Source: Cedecea neteri (GTDB lineage: Bacteria > Pseudomonadota > Gammaproteobacteria > Enterobacterales > Enterobacteriaceae). Taken from it: 64,000 nt of DNA. Both the position numbers and the translations under genes were made by a program. Where the stretch lies: NCBI RefSeq assembly GCF_000757825.1, contig NZ_CP009451.1, positions 4,774,001 to 4,838,000 of the forward strand. The letters are read 5' to 3'. Numbering within the stretch: position 1 is the stretch's first letter; each line of letters starts with the position of its first letter. The notes below the pieces were generated by a model. That model did no database searches, was not told where the DNA came from, and was given only the letters and a program-made list of their open reading frames with translations. Below, in pieces: positions 47,644 to 56,966 of the stretch.

Positions 47644-48552
47644 ATGGCTGCCATTAATTCTAAAGTAACTAAAGCTGTTATCCCGGTTGCGGGATTGGGA
47701 ACGCGCATGTTGCCGGCAACAAAGGCAATTCCAAAAGAGATGCTGCCGCTGGTTGATAAGCCGCTGATTCAGTATGTCGTTAATGAGTGTATCGCCGCCG
47801 GTATTACTGAAATCGTCCTGGTGACCCACTCTTCGAAGAACTCCATCGAAAACCACTTCGATACCAGTTTTGAACTGGAAGCGATGCTTGAGAAGCGCGT
47901 TAAGCGTCAGCTTCTGGAAGAAGTTCAGTCTATCTGCCCTCCGCACGTCACCATTATGCAGGTACGTCAGGGTCTGGCGAAAGGCCTGGGCCATGCCGTG
48001 ATGTGTGCACACCCGGTTGTGGGCGATGAGCCTGTCGCCGTTATCCTGCCGGACGTTATTCTGGACGAATTTGAGTCCGATCTTTCCCAGGACAACCTGG
48101 CGGAAATGATTCGCCGCTTCGATGTGACCGGAAACAGCCAAATCATGGTTGAACCTGTTGCCGATGTGACCGCCTACGGCGTGGTTGACTGCCAGGGTGC
48201 ATCGCTCTCTGCCGGTGACAGCGTGCCGATGGTCGGCATCGTTGAGAAGCCAAAAGCGGACGTTGCGCCGTCAAACCTGGCCGTTGTAGGACGCTATGTG
48301 CTGAGCGCGGACATCTGGCCGCTGTTGGCTAAAACCCCTCCAGGCGCAGGTGATGAAATTCAGCTCACCGACTCTATTGCCATGCTGATGGATAAAGAGA
48401 CCGTTGAGGCTTACCACATGAAGGGCGTGAGCCACGATTGCGGCAACAAGCTGGGCTATATGCAGGCGTTTGTTGAGTACGGTATTCGTCATAAAACGCT
48501 GGGTGAAGATTTTAAAACCTGGCTTGAAGCCACCGTTGGCGCGAAGAAATAA
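47644..48552 (+). CDS. galU: UTP-glucose-1-phosphate uridylyltransferase
   Basis: A 302-residue enzyme making UDP-glucose for lipopolysaccharide, osmoregulated glucans, trehalose and exopolysaccharides. The nucleotide loop '[20 protein letters not shown]' starts near residue 16, and '[18 protein letters not shown]' is the sugar-binding region. It is followed after 24 bases by ugd, which uses its product, so the pair probably forms an operon. Confidence 0.97.
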   Translation: MAAINSKVTKAVIPVAGLGTRMLPATKAIPKEMLPLVDKPLIQYVVNECIAAGITEIVLVTHSSKNSIENHFDTSFELEAMLEKRVKRQLLEEVQSICPPHVTIMQVRQGLAKGLGHAVMCAHPVVGDEPVAVILPDVILDEFESDLSQDNLAEMIRRFDVTGNSQIMVEPVADVTAYGVVDCQGASLSAGDSVPMVGIVEKPKADVAPSNLAVVGRYVLSADIWPLLAKTPPGAGDEIQLTDSIAMLMDKETVEAYHMKGVSHDCGNKLGYMQAFVEYGIRHKTLGEDFKTWLEATVGAKK

Positions 48553-48576
48553 GTCAATTCAACGCAGGATGGTAAG

Positions 48577-49917
48577 ATGAAAGTTACCGTATTTGGTATT
48601 GGCTACGTTGGCCTGGTCCAGGCCGCCGTGCTCGCGGATGTAGGGCACGATGTCATGTGCATCGACGTAGACGCAAAGAAAGTGGAAAACCTTAAAAAAG
48701 GTGAAATCCCTATCTTTGAGCCAGGCCTTGCGCCATTGGTAAAGAAGAATTATGAAGAAGGGCGCCTGCAGTTCAGCACCAACGCTGAAGAAGGCGTTAA
48801 CCATGGCGAAATGCACTATATTGCCGTGGGGACACCTCCTGATGAAGACGGATCCGCTGACCTGAAATATGTGACTGCCGTTGCGCGCACCATCGCGCAG
48901 TATATGGATTCGCATAAAGTCGTTATCGACAAATCAACGGTACCTGTTGGCACGGCGGATAAAGTGCGTGCGGTGATGGAAGAAACCCTCAAATCTCGCG
49001 GGCTGGAGATTAACTTTGATGTGGTTTCTAACCCGGAGTTCCTGAAAGAAGGTGCGGCGGTTGCCGACTGTATGCGTCCTGAACGCATCGTCATCGGGAC
49101 GGATAACGAAGAGGTTGTTGACCTGCTCCGTGAGCTGTATGAGCCGTTTAACCGCAATCACGATCGTATGATTCTGATGGATATCCGCAGCGCAGAGCTG
49201 ACCAAATATGCGGCCAACTGCATGCTGGCAACCAAAATCAGCTTCATGAACGAAATTGCTAACCTGGCCGAGCGGCTTGGGGCTGACGTTGAAAAAGTGC
49301 GCATGGGGATCGGCTCCGACTCCCGTATCGGCTACAGCTTTATCTACCCAGGCTGCGGCTATGGCGGTTCATGCTTCCCTAAAGACGTCCAGGCGCTGAT
49401 TCGCACCGCTGAGCAGATTGGCTACACGCCACGTATTCTGCAGGCTGTGGAAGAAGTTAACTACGCCCAGAAGCAGAAACTGCCAGAGTTTGTGATTCGC
49501 CACTTCGGTGAAGATTTGAAAGGTAAGACCTTCGCACTTTGGGGACTTTCCTTCAAGCCGAACACGGACGATATGCGAGAAGCGTCCAGCCGGGTGCTGA
49601 TCGAAGCGCTTTGGGAACGTGGGGCCGAAGTACAGGCCTACGATCCTGAAGCGATGGACGAAACGCAGCGCATTTATGGCCACCGCGGCGATTTAAGGCT
49701 GATGGGGACCAAAGAGGCTGCCCTACAGGGCGCTGACGCGTTAATTGTCTGTACCGAATGGCAGAGCTTCAAGGCGCCGGATTTCGATCTGATGAAGAAG
49801 TCGCTGAAGCAGCCGGTTATCTTTGATGGTCGTAACCTTTATGATCCTGAAAGACTCAACAAGCGCGGTTTTGTCTATTACGCCATCGGTCGCGGTGCAT
49901 CTATTAATATCGTCTAA
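48577..49917 (+). CDS. ugd: UDP-glucose 6-dehydrogenase
   Basis: A 446-residue enzyme oxidising UDP-glucose to UDP-glucuronate with two NAD+. Rossmann motif '[20 protein letters not shown]' is at residues 6-25, and catalytic Cys is in '[17 protein letters not shown]'. This is the longer UDPGDH type, about 446 residues, unlike the 388-residue E. coli Ugd that lies beside gnd. Direct linkage to galU suggests supply of UDP-glucuronate for colanic-type polysaccharide or lipid A modification. Confidence 0.96.
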   Translation: MKVTVFGIGYVGLVQAAVLADVGHDVMCIDVDAKKVENLKKGEIPIFEPGLAPLVKKNYEEGRLQFSTNAEEGVNHGEMHYIAVGTPPDEDGSADLKYVTAVARTIAQYMDSHKVVIDKSTVPVGTADKVRAVMEETLKSRGLEINFDVVSNPEFLKEGAAVADCMRPERIVIGTDNEEVVDLLRELYEPFNRNHDRMILMDIRSAELTKYAANCMLATKISFMNEIANLAERLGADVEKVRMGIGSDSRIGYSFIYPGCGYGGSCFPKDVQALIRTAEQIGYTPRILQAVEEVNYAQKQKLPEFVIRHFGEDLKGKTFALWGLSFKPNTDDMREASSRVLIEALWERGAEVQAYDPEAMDETQRIYGHRGDLRLMGTKEAALQGADALIVCTEWQSFKAPDFDLMKKSLKQPVIFDGRNLYDPERLNKRGFVYYAIGRGASINIV

Positions 49918-49939
49918 ATAACCCCCCCTGGTTATTTAA

Positions 49940-49989
49940 GGTGACCGGCACGGTAGCGCTTTCAGCAAGCCTGTACGCTGCCGGTCACG
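49940..49989 (+). terminator. Hairpin after ugd
   Basis: GTGACCGGCA (49941-49950) pairs perfectly with TGCCGGTCAC (49979-49988), closing a 28-base loop that has a further partial stem. A T-poor tail follows, so termination is plausible but not certain. Confidence 0.5.
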
Positions 49990-50634
49990 TTTCCTCTCTG
50001 GTATTCTCCCTGACTCCTTAAATCCGCTCAACTGCGTTTCTGCGCGGTATTTTAGCCTGCCTCGAGGTATGTTTTTGCCGGAGACGGCCAGCCGCTGTCT
50101 TTAATGCAGCCGGGAACGAATATGTGGCGTTCATTATTTGACCATTGGGCGTGTTGGTCGGTAAACGCAGGGTGATATGGTGATTAAAATGACCCAGGGG
50201 TTGTTTACGTCGATATTGGGATGGCGGCGGCAGTAATAAAACGCCTTAGTGGAGTCGATAAGTAAATGCGTCGTGCGTTACTTAAGGGAGGATAAAACGA
50301 ACATAAGGCAGGCTCAATAATCACCCTGAGTGAGGGTTGTATACCGGATTAACCATTATGCCAGGCGTGGATTCAACTCTTTGCGTAATGTCTCATTTTT
50401 TGTTGATAACGCTAATGGAGTATATACATCCAGGAAAAGGATTATCTCAAAGTCAGATAAATCCATTGCAGGGTTAACCCGATGATTAGCGAGCGAAATT
50501 AACTGTACTTAAGGACAGGTATTGTATCTAAAATATTTAGTCGATTCGTTAATAAAGAAAAATAAGCTGTTTTATGATTGTTTTGCTGAGGCAAGGGTAT
50601 GGTGGGACAGAAAAGTGAAGATCGTCAGAAATAA
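49990..50634. other. Long intergenic region between ugd and hns
   Basis: About 640 bases without a convincing gene. Only short, poorly supported frames occur. It becomes AT-rich toward hns. It may hold a degraded gene or a small RNA, but I see no clear promoter-terminator pair. Confidence 0.5.
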
Positions 50635-50655
50635 AAAATCCCGCCGGAGCGGGAT
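50630..50655 (-). terminator. Terminator of hns
   Basis: ATCCCGC-CGGA-GCGGGAT with a T run on the minus strand (the A run at 50632-50637) lies 24 bases past the hns stop codon. Confidence 0.88.
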
Positions 50656-50678
50656 CTTAATAAGCAGCACTGAGAGGA

Positions 50679-51086
50679 TTACAGCAGGAAGTCTTCCAGC
50701 TTCTTACCTTGCTCATCCATTGCTTTCTTGATAACTGCTGGCGTACGACCCTGGCCGGTCCAGGTTTTAGTTTCGCCGTTTTCGTCGATGTACTGGTATT
50801 TAGCAGGACGCGCTGCGCGTTTTGCTTTACCTGCAGATTTAACAGCAGCAATGCTGTTCAGCAGTTCATTAGGGTCAATACCGTCAGCAATCAGCATTTC
50901 ACGGTACTGCTGCAGTTTACGAGTGCGCTCTTCAACTTCAGCGGCTGCCGCGTTTTCTTCTTCACGACGTTCGTTAACTACAACTTCTAATTTTTCCAGC
51001 ATCTCTTCCAGAGTTTCCAGGGTGCATTCTCTTGCCTGGGCACGAAGAGTACGGATGTTGTTCAGAATTTTAAGTGCTTCGCTCAT
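50679..51086 (-). CDS. hns: Nucleoid-associated global silencer H-NS
   Basis: A 135-residue protein: N-terminal helical oligomerisation region (1-80, heptad-rich, '[21 protein letters not shown]'-like, here described by helix), a basic linker, and a C-terminal DNA-binding domain with the minor-groove motif Gln-Gly-Arg in '[16 protein letters not shown]'. It silences AT-rich, acquired DNA, such as the kinase gene at the left of this window. It has a 550-base AT-rich upstream region, which suits autoregulation. Confidence 0.97.
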   Translation of the reverse strand: MSEALKILNNIRTLRAQARECTLETLEEMLEKLEVVVNERREEENAAAAEVEERTRKLQQYREMLIADGIDPNELLNSIAAVKSAGKAKRAARPAKYQYIDENGETKTWTGQGRTPAVIKKAMDEQGKKLEDFLL

Positions 51087-51642
51087 TGTAGTAATCTCAA
51101 ACTTATTATTGGGGGGGTGACGTTTGAGCTAATAATAGAGCGTTATATTAAGTTCTGCAATAGCCGTGAATGTAAGGAATTCAAAATTTGCTGATATATA
51201 TGCGGCGGTTTAAATACCGTTAACTTAATTTCTGGCTCCCAGGGCACGCGAAATGGCACTTTAAGACTCAAATTTTAGACAACAACCCTGGCATCAAAAG
51301 GGTTTGTTGCAGGCAGAAAAAGAGAGAAATTTTGCATTAATCATCAAATATCGGGCGATGGTATTAATGTTTATGACCACTGCAGGCTGTTTACAATTTA
51401 TAATAATTGAGCTGCTAAATAATTTCATGAGAGCGCGTTAAACGTGCGGGAAGGCTTCTGCCGTGGCGGTTCCATATCTTCACGTATACAACTATTACCC
51501 GCTGTATAAGCAGGATTTATTAATATATCTGATGCCATTAACCCGGATGTTTAGCAAGGTAATCGGCAATCCACCGACGCCGTACAGTGTGGTACAATCC
51601 GCCGAAACATAATTTACACTTTTGATTCAGGCTACAGGTGCA
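51087..51642. other. AT-rich intergenic region between hns and tdk
   Basis: This 556-base stretch lies between divergent hns and tdk. It contains AT tracts near 51390-51430 and 51500-51530 and no frame I can support. It is expected to contain the hns and tdk promoters and H-NS binding sites. Confidence 0.6.
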
Positions 51643-52248
51643 ATGGCTCAACTCTATTTTTACTACTCAGCAATGAATGCGGGAAAATCGACCGCGCTGC
51701 TTCAATCCTCGTGGAATTACCAGGAAAGAGGGATGCGCACGTTGGTGTATACAGCAGAGATAGATAATCGTTTTGGTGTGGGAAAAGTCAGTTCACGTAT
51801 TGGGCTGTCGTCTCCTGCAAAGCTTTATAACGCGACAACAGACCTGTATGCCGACATTCGTGCAGAGCAGCAATCTGCGCCCGTGCACTGCGTGCTGGTG
51901 GATGAAAGCCAGTTCTTATCTAAAGAACAGGTTTATGCTTTATCTGACGTTGTCGATGAGCTTGATATCCCCGTCTTATGCTACGGCCTGCGTACGGATT
52001 TCCGCGGTGAGTTATTCAGCGGCAGCCAGTATCTGCTGGCGCTGTCAGATAAGCTGGTTGAGCTGAAAACGATTTGTTTTTGCGGGCGTAAAGCAAGCAT
52101 GGTGCTTCGTCTCGATCGGGAAGGGCGTCCTTATAATGAAGGCGAGCAGGTGGTGATCGGCGGCAATGAACGTTACATCTCGGTTTGCCGTAAACATTAT
52201 AAAGAAGCGTTAATTAAAGGCTCTCTGCAAGAGATGCAGGGCAGTTAA
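51643..52248 (+). CDS. tdk: Thymidine kinase
   Basis: A 201-residue type II thymidine kinase phosphorylating deoxythymidine. The P-loop is 'SAMNAGKST' (residues 9-17), Walker B-like 'CVLVDESQF' carries the catalytic Glu, and zinc cysteines are seen in '[10 protein letters not shown]' and 'SVCRKHY'. ATG 51643 gives a length near the 205 residues of E. coli Tdk. Confidence 0.96.
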   Translation: MAQLYFYYSAMNAGKSTALLQSSWNYQERGMRTLVYTAEIDNRFGVGKVSSRIGLSSPAKLYNATTDLYADIRAEQQSAPVHCVLVDESQFLSKEQVYALSDVVDELDIPVLCYGLRTDFRGELFSGSQYLLALSDKLVELKTICFCGRKASMVLRLDREGRPYNEGEQVVIGGNERYISVCRKHYKEALIKGSLQEMQGS

Positions 52249-52324
52249 TTTAAAAGAGGGGTAACTCCATTGCCCCTGCATTAAGCGTGCTATAGCGGCT
52301 TGTACAAAGCGTCCACGCATAAAA

Positions 52325-52350
52325 AAACCCGCCAGAATGAGGCGGGTTTT
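52325..52350. terminator. Terminator between convergent tdk and adhE
   Basis: AAACCCGCC-AGAAT-GAGGCGGGTTTT has T on the plus strand and a run of T on the minus strand (A run at 52320-52326), so it can end both genes. Confidence 0.88.
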
Positions 52351-52369
52351 GTGTTTTAAGAGCTAATGA

Positions 52370-55042
52370 TTAAGCGGTTTTCTTCGCTTTTATGTCAGCT
52401 TTTGCTGCAGGTGCGGCTTCTTTAGCCGCTGCACCTTCTACGAACTCACGGCCGTAGTAGGTATCCAGCAGAATCTGTTTCAGCTCAGAAATCAGCGGAT
52501 AGCGTGGGTTAGCCCCGGTACACTGGTCATCAAACGCATCTTCAGACAGTTTGTCGACGTGTGCCAGGAAGTCTGCTTCCTGTACGCCCGCTTCGCGGAT
52601 GGACTTAGGAATACCCAGTTCAGCTTTGATAGAATCCAGCCATGCCAGCAGTTTCTCGATCTTAGCCGCGGTACGGTCACCCGCTGCGGTCAGACCCAGA
52701 TGGTCAGCGATTTCAGCGTAGCGGCGACGCGCCTGTGGGCGGTCGTACTGGCTGAAAGCAGTCTGCTTGGTTGGGTTGTCATTCGCGTTATAGCGGATAA
52801 CGTTGGAGATAAGCAGGGCGTTTGCCAGACCGTGAGGAATGTGGAACTGAGAACCCAGCTTGTGCGCCATTGAGTGACACACGCCCAGGAAGGCGTTTGC
52901 AAACGCGATGCCGGCGATGGTCGCTGCGTTGTGAACGCGCTCGCGGGCAACCGGATTTTTAGAGCCTTCATTATAGGAAGCTGGCAGGTTTTCTTTCAGC
53001 AGTTTCAGCGCTTGCAGAGCCTGGCCGTCAGAGAATTCGCTTGCCAGCACGGAAACGTAAGCTTCCAGCGCGTGGGTCACCGCATCCAGACCGCCGAAGG
53101 CGCAGAGCGACTTAGGCATATCCATCACCAGGTTGGCATCAACAATCGCCATATCTGGGGTCAGCGCATAGTCAGCCAGCGGGTATTTCTGGCCGGTAGC
53201 ATCGTCGGTAACAACCGCAAACGGTGTGACTTCAGAACCGGTACCGGACGTGGTGGTCACCGCAATCATCTTCGCTTTTACGCCCATTTTCGGGAACTTG
53301 TAGATACGTTTACGGATGTCCATAAAGCGCAGCGCCAGTTCTTCGAAGTGGGTTTCCGGGTGTTCGTACATCACCCACATGATTTTGGCTGCATCCATCG
53401 GGGAGCCGCCGCCCAGCGCGATGATAACGTCTGGTTTGAAGGAGTTTGCCAGCTCTGCGCCTTTGCGAACAACGGTCAGCGTTGGGTCGGCTTCAACCTC
53501 AAAGAAGACTTCGGTTTCGACACCAGAGGCTTTCAGCACGGAAGTGATCTGGTCCGCATAGCCGTTGTTGAACAGGAAGCGGTCGGTCACGATCAGCGCA
53601 CGTTTGTGGCCATCAGTAATCACTTCGTCCAGCGCAATTGGCAGGGAGCCACGGCGGAAGTAGATAGATTTCGGAAGTTTATGCCACAACATGTTCTCAG
53701 CTCGCTTAGCAACGGTTTTCTTGTTGATCAGGTGCTTAGGACCCACGTTTTCAGAGATGGAGTTACCACCCCATGAACCACAACCCAGCGTCAGGGAAGG
53801 GGCCAGCTTGAAGTTATACAGGTCGCCGATACCCCCCTGAGAAGCCGGGGTGTTAATCAGAATACGTGCGGTCTTCATTTTGTCGCCGAAGAACTTAACG
53901 CGCTCAGGCTGGTTGTCCTGGTCAGTGTACAGGCAAGAGGTATGGCCGATGCCGCCCATCTCAACCAGTTTTTCCGCTTTGATGACGGCGTCTTCGAAGT
54001 TCTTGGCACGGTACATGGCCAGCGTCGGAGACAGTTTTTCGTGAGCGAAAGGTTCAGACTCGTCGACAACGGACACTTCGCCGATGAGGATTTTGGTGTC
54101 TGCTGGTACGGTGAACCCGGCCAGTTCAGCAATTTTGGTGGCTGGCTGACCGACGATAGCAGCGTTCAGCGCGCCATTTTTCAGGATGATGTCCTGCACG
54201 GCTTTCAGCTCTTTACCCTGCAGCAGGTAGCCGCCGTGGGTAGCGAAACGTTCACGCACTGCGTTATAAGCAGAGTCAACAACGATGACGGACTGCTCGG
54301 AAGCACATATAACGCCGTTATCGAAGGTTTTGGACATCAGAATGGAAGCAACAACACGTTTGATGTCTGCGGTTTCGTCAACCACAACCGGGGTGTTACC
54401 GGCGCCAACGCCGATAGCAGGTTTACCGGAGCTGTAAGCTGCTTTAACCATGCCTGGGCCACCGGTCGCCAGGATCATATTGATATCCGGGTGGTGCATC
54501 AGGGCGTTAGACAGTTCTACGGAAGGCTGGTCGATCCAACCGATCAGATCTTTTGGTGCACCGGCAGCGATAGCAGCCTGCAGCACGATGTCTGCTGCTT
54601 TGTTGGTCGCATCTTTAGCGCGTGGGTGTGGCGAGAAGATGATGGCGTTACGGGTCTTCAGGCTGATCAAAGATTTGAAGATAGCGGTAGACGTTGGGTT
54701 AGTGGTTGGCACGATACCGCAGATGATGCCGATAGGTTCAGCGATAGTGATGGTACCGAAGGTATGATCTTCAGACAGCACACCACAGGTTTTCTCATCT
54801 TTATAAGCGTTATAGATATATTCGGAAGCGAAGTGGTTTTTAATCACTTTATCTTCGACGATACCCATACCGGATTCGGCGACGGCTAATTTAGCCAGGG
54901 GGATTCGAGCGTCGGCAGCGGCCAGGGCGGCAGCACGGAAGATCTTATCGACTTGCTCTTGAGTAAAGTTGGCATATTCACGCTGGGCTTTCTTTACGCG
55001 CTCGACGAGGGCGTTCAGTTCCGCGACATTAGTTACAGCCAT
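52370..55042 (-). CDS. adhE: Bifunctional acetaldehyde-CoA/alcohol dehydrogenase AdhE
   Basis: An 890-residue fusion: an N-terminal aldehyde dehydrogenase (catalytic Cys near residue 246 in 'GVICASEQSVI') and a C-terminal iron-dependent alcohol dehydrogenase ('LGGGSPMDAAK', 'GVCHSMAHKLGSQFHIPHG' holding metal-binding His). It turns acetyl-CoA into ethanol in fermentation and forms spirosome filaments. The C-terminus is Ala/Lys-rich. Nitrate represses it through NarL in E. coli. A dyad GTGATCCAAATCAC lies upstream. Confidence 0.98.
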   Translation of the reverse strand: MAVTNVAELNALVERVKKAQREYANFTQEQVDKIFRAAALAAADARIPLAKLAVAESGMGIVEDKVIKNHFASEYIYNAYKDEKTCGVLSEDHTFGTITIAEPIGIICGIVPTTNPTSTAIFKSLISLKTRNAIIFSPHPRAKDATNKAADIVLQAAIAAGAPKDLIGWIDQPSVELSNALMHHPDINMILATGGPGMVKAAYSSGKPAIGVGAGNTPVVVDETADIKRVVASILMSKTFDNGVICASEQSVIVVDSAYNAVRERFATHGGYLLQGKELKAVQDIILKNGALNAAIVGQPATKIAELAGFTVPADTKILIGEVSVVDESEPFAHEKLSPTLAMYRAKNFEDAVIKAEKLVEMGGIGHTSCLYTDQDNQPERVKFFGDKMKTARILINTPASQGGIGDLYNFKLAPSLTLGCGSWGGNSISENVGPKHLINKKTVAKRAENMLWHKLPKSIYFRRGSLPIALDEVITDGHKRALIVTDRFLFNNGYADQITSVLKASGVETEVFFEVEADPTLTVVRKGAELANSFKPDVIIALGGGSPMDAAKIMWVMYEHPETHFEELALRFMDIRKRIYKFPKMGVKAKMIAVTTTSGTGSEVTPFAVVTDDATGQKYPLADYALTPDMAIVDANLVMDMPKSLCAFGGLDAVTHALEAYVSVLASEFSDGQALQALKLLKENLPASYNEGSKNPVARERVHNAATIAGIAFANAFLGVCHSMAHKLGSQFHIPHGLANALLISNVIRYNANDNPTKQTAFSQYDRPQARRRYAEIADHLGLTAAGDRTAAKIEKLLAWLDSIKAELGIPKSIREAGVQEADFLAHVDKLSEDAFDDQCTGANPRYPLISELKQILLDTYYGREFVEGAAAKEAAPAAKADIKAKKTA

Positions 55043-55266
55043 AATGCTCTCCTGATAATGTTAAACTCTTTTAGTAAATAAGCTGCGCGAGTCGACAGTA
55101 TAGTCAGCAGCCACAGAATGCGTGTTTAAGACGAAACGGCACCGTACTAAATACCTGGATTCATGCGCTGATTTACTAAAAGAGCCTCATCTGAATAAGC
55201 CGTGTTAGTGGAAAACCTGCTCTTCAGATGTGTCCAAGAGTACCCACTTCTGAGTAGCTTTTTCGT

Positions 55267-55280
55267 GATCCAAATCACAA
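55267..55280. promoter_or_regulatory. CRP/FNR-like dyad upstream of adhE
   Basis: GTGATCCAAATCAC, a perfect 5-base inverted repeat with a 4-base spacer (GTGAT/ATCAC), lies 225 bases before adhE and about 240 before ychE. The half-site suits a CRP- or Fnr-family protein. Which gene it serves is not clear. Confidence 0.5.
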
Positions 55281-55517
55281 CTATCTCATGCTGACACCAT
55301 TCAGCAGGCGCTATCCAGGTGGTTGATAAATCTTTAAAAAGTTAGTCACAGCAACGTCGAAACAAAGTACCACAAATTCAACATTCGGGTAACAGTTCGT
55401 CATTGCGCTAAAATTACTTGCTGCAGACGTCGATTGCGCAGGGAAATAGCGTAGCGGCGGGGGTGTTTTTCCATTACATTACGCCTGATTTTGCTTTGTT
55501 CATTTGCGGAGTTTTGC

Positions 55518-56165
55518 GTGGCTCAATCCATTTTCGACCTGCCAACCTATATTAAGTTCTTTATCGGGATGTTTGCCCTGGTCAACCCGGTAGGGATTAT
55601 TCCCGTCTTTATTAGTATGACCAGTTACCAGACTGCGGCGGCGAGAAATAAAACCAACCTCACGGCCAATCTGTCCGTGGCAATTATTCTCTGGACTTCA
55701 CTCTTTTTGGGTGACGGCATTCTGCAAGTCTTTGGTATCTCTATAGACTCATTCCGTATCGCCGGCGGTATTCTGGTGGTCACTATTGCGATGTCGATGA
55801 TAAGCGGCAAGCTGGGTGAAGATAAGCAGAATAAGCAAGAAAAGTCTGAGAGCGCCATTCGTGAAAGCGTCGGCGTTGTGCCGCTGGCTTTGCCGCTGAT
55901 GGCGGGGCCGGGGGCCATCAGTTCGACCATCGTTTGGGGGAGCCGCTACCATAACTGGGGGCATCTGCTGGGCTTCTCTCTCGCCATTGCGCTGTTTGCC
56001 TTCAGCTGCTGGTTGCTGTTCCGAATTGCGCCGTGGCTCGTTCGTATGCTGGGGCAAACGGGCATCAACGTGATCACCCGTATCATGGGGCTTTTGCTGA
56101 TGGCGCTCGGTATCGAATTTATTGTCACCGGAATGAAAGCTATCTTCCCTGGATTGTTAAGTTAA
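55518..56165 (+). CDS. ychE: MarC-family membrane protein YchE
   Basis: A 215-residue protein with six membrane helices and the MarC phrases 'FALVNPVGIIPVFISMT' and 'PLALPLMAGPGAIS'. Function of the family is unknown; MarC itself was once wrongly tied to drug resistance. The start is GTG 55518 after GGAG, which gives exactly the E. coli length; TTG 55491 upstream has less support. Confidence 0.94.
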   Translation: MAQSIFDLPTYIKFFIGMFALVNPVGIIPVFISMTSYQTAAARNKTNLTANLSVAIILWTSLFLGDGILQVFGISIDSFRIAGGILVVTIAMSMISGKLGEDKQNKQEKSESAIRESVGVVPLALPLMAGPGAISSTIVWGSRYHNWGHLLGFSLAIALFAFSCWLLFRIAPWLVRMLGQTGINVITRIMGLLLMALGIEFIVTGMKAIFPGLLS

Positions 56166-56186
56166 TTCCGCTGCCACTTTCAAATG

Positions 56187-56217
56187 AAAAAGCAGAATCT
56201 CTTTTCTGCTTTTTTTC
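56187..56217 (+). terminator. Terminator after ychE
   Basis: AAAGCAGAA-TCTCT-TTTCTGCTTT followed by TTTTT lies 22 bases after the ychE stop codon. Confidence 0.9.
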
Positions 56218-56966
56218 TTTCTGTAGAGAAAAACGCCTCCTCGTCTTGCCCTCATTTTCGCAAAAGCAAATGCGAATCTTTCATAAGAAAATGCTTTGGA
56301 AAACCGTACATTAGCGGTTGACCTTGTAACATGTTGTACAGAAAAGTGGCGATCGAAATGATATTTAGCTGCCGTTACGCAATCAGGCTTGCTGCGGGTT
56401 TATTGAGATGATATTAGTAATTCATGCCTTCCCGCAGAGGAATGTGCTAAAAAATAATCAATTGTTAATTTTTTGTGAGTGATGAAGCGGGTAAGAGACT
56501 GACCTCCCTTCCAGTGCGGTGATATCAGGTTAACTTCATGATTATCAAGATCATGATTGAGTTTTCTCTGGGGCCTGTCACGCATCGCTTTCCCCACATT
56601 CTCTCCATAAAGGAGAAATGGTTAACAAATTTGCAAATTGTATTGGCGGGTATGTGACGCTTTTGATACTTTCCGGGCAAAACAATTCGCTGAAAAACGT
56701 TTATTTTGCAGATGAGTTTGATTACGCCGCGTCATCATTACCAGCGGAATAAAAAGATTAATGGCCGTCGAACACGCAATCGGCGGTAGTACAGAATCGA
56801 CGTAATGAGGCCGTCATTAGAGAACGGCCCGAAAATAAAGTCGGTGATAGCGAGAAGTAAAAGCAGTATCCCGTACGGACGCTTAACGCTCCTGCGCTGT
56901 AAGGGACCCCTAGGGGAAGAGGCTGGCTTTCGGGCCGGTAATTATAATGAGTGGAGTACCAACACA
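56218..56966 (+). promoter_or_regulatory. Long oppA upstream and leader region
   Basis: Nearly 750 bases separate the ychE terminator from oppA. The end, GTGGAGTACCAACACA just before the ATG, combines the ribosome-binding site with a C/A-rich stretch of the type recognised by the small RNA GcvB in oppA messages of E. coli and Salmonella; that pairing is inferred. The part 56738-56887 holds a small membrane-like frame on the opposite strand. Confidence 0.55.
56738..56887 (-). other. Small membrane-protein-like frame without a standard start codon
   Basis: On the minus strand a frame ending at TAA (56738-56740) encodes about 49 residues: basic start (Lys-Arg-Pro-Tyr-Gly), a hydrophobic stretch 'ILLLLLAITDFIFG', a polar loop 'PFSNDG', then 'YYRRLRVRRP' and a hydrophobic end. 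AGGAG stands just before GTT at 56885-56887, where a start codon would be expected, but no ATG, GTG or TTG lies at a suitable distance. It may be a real small protein with an unusual start, or a recently broken gene. I do not recognise the family. Confidence 0.4.

Noticed and set aside
50522..50731. 69-codon frame with TTG start before hns
   Set aside because: It runs through the hns terminator and into the hns 3' end, and its composition is irregular.
52874..53776. 300-codon frame antisense to adhE, with a similar one at 53942-54889
   Set aside because: Both are opposite adhE, whose two enzyme domains are fully conserved.
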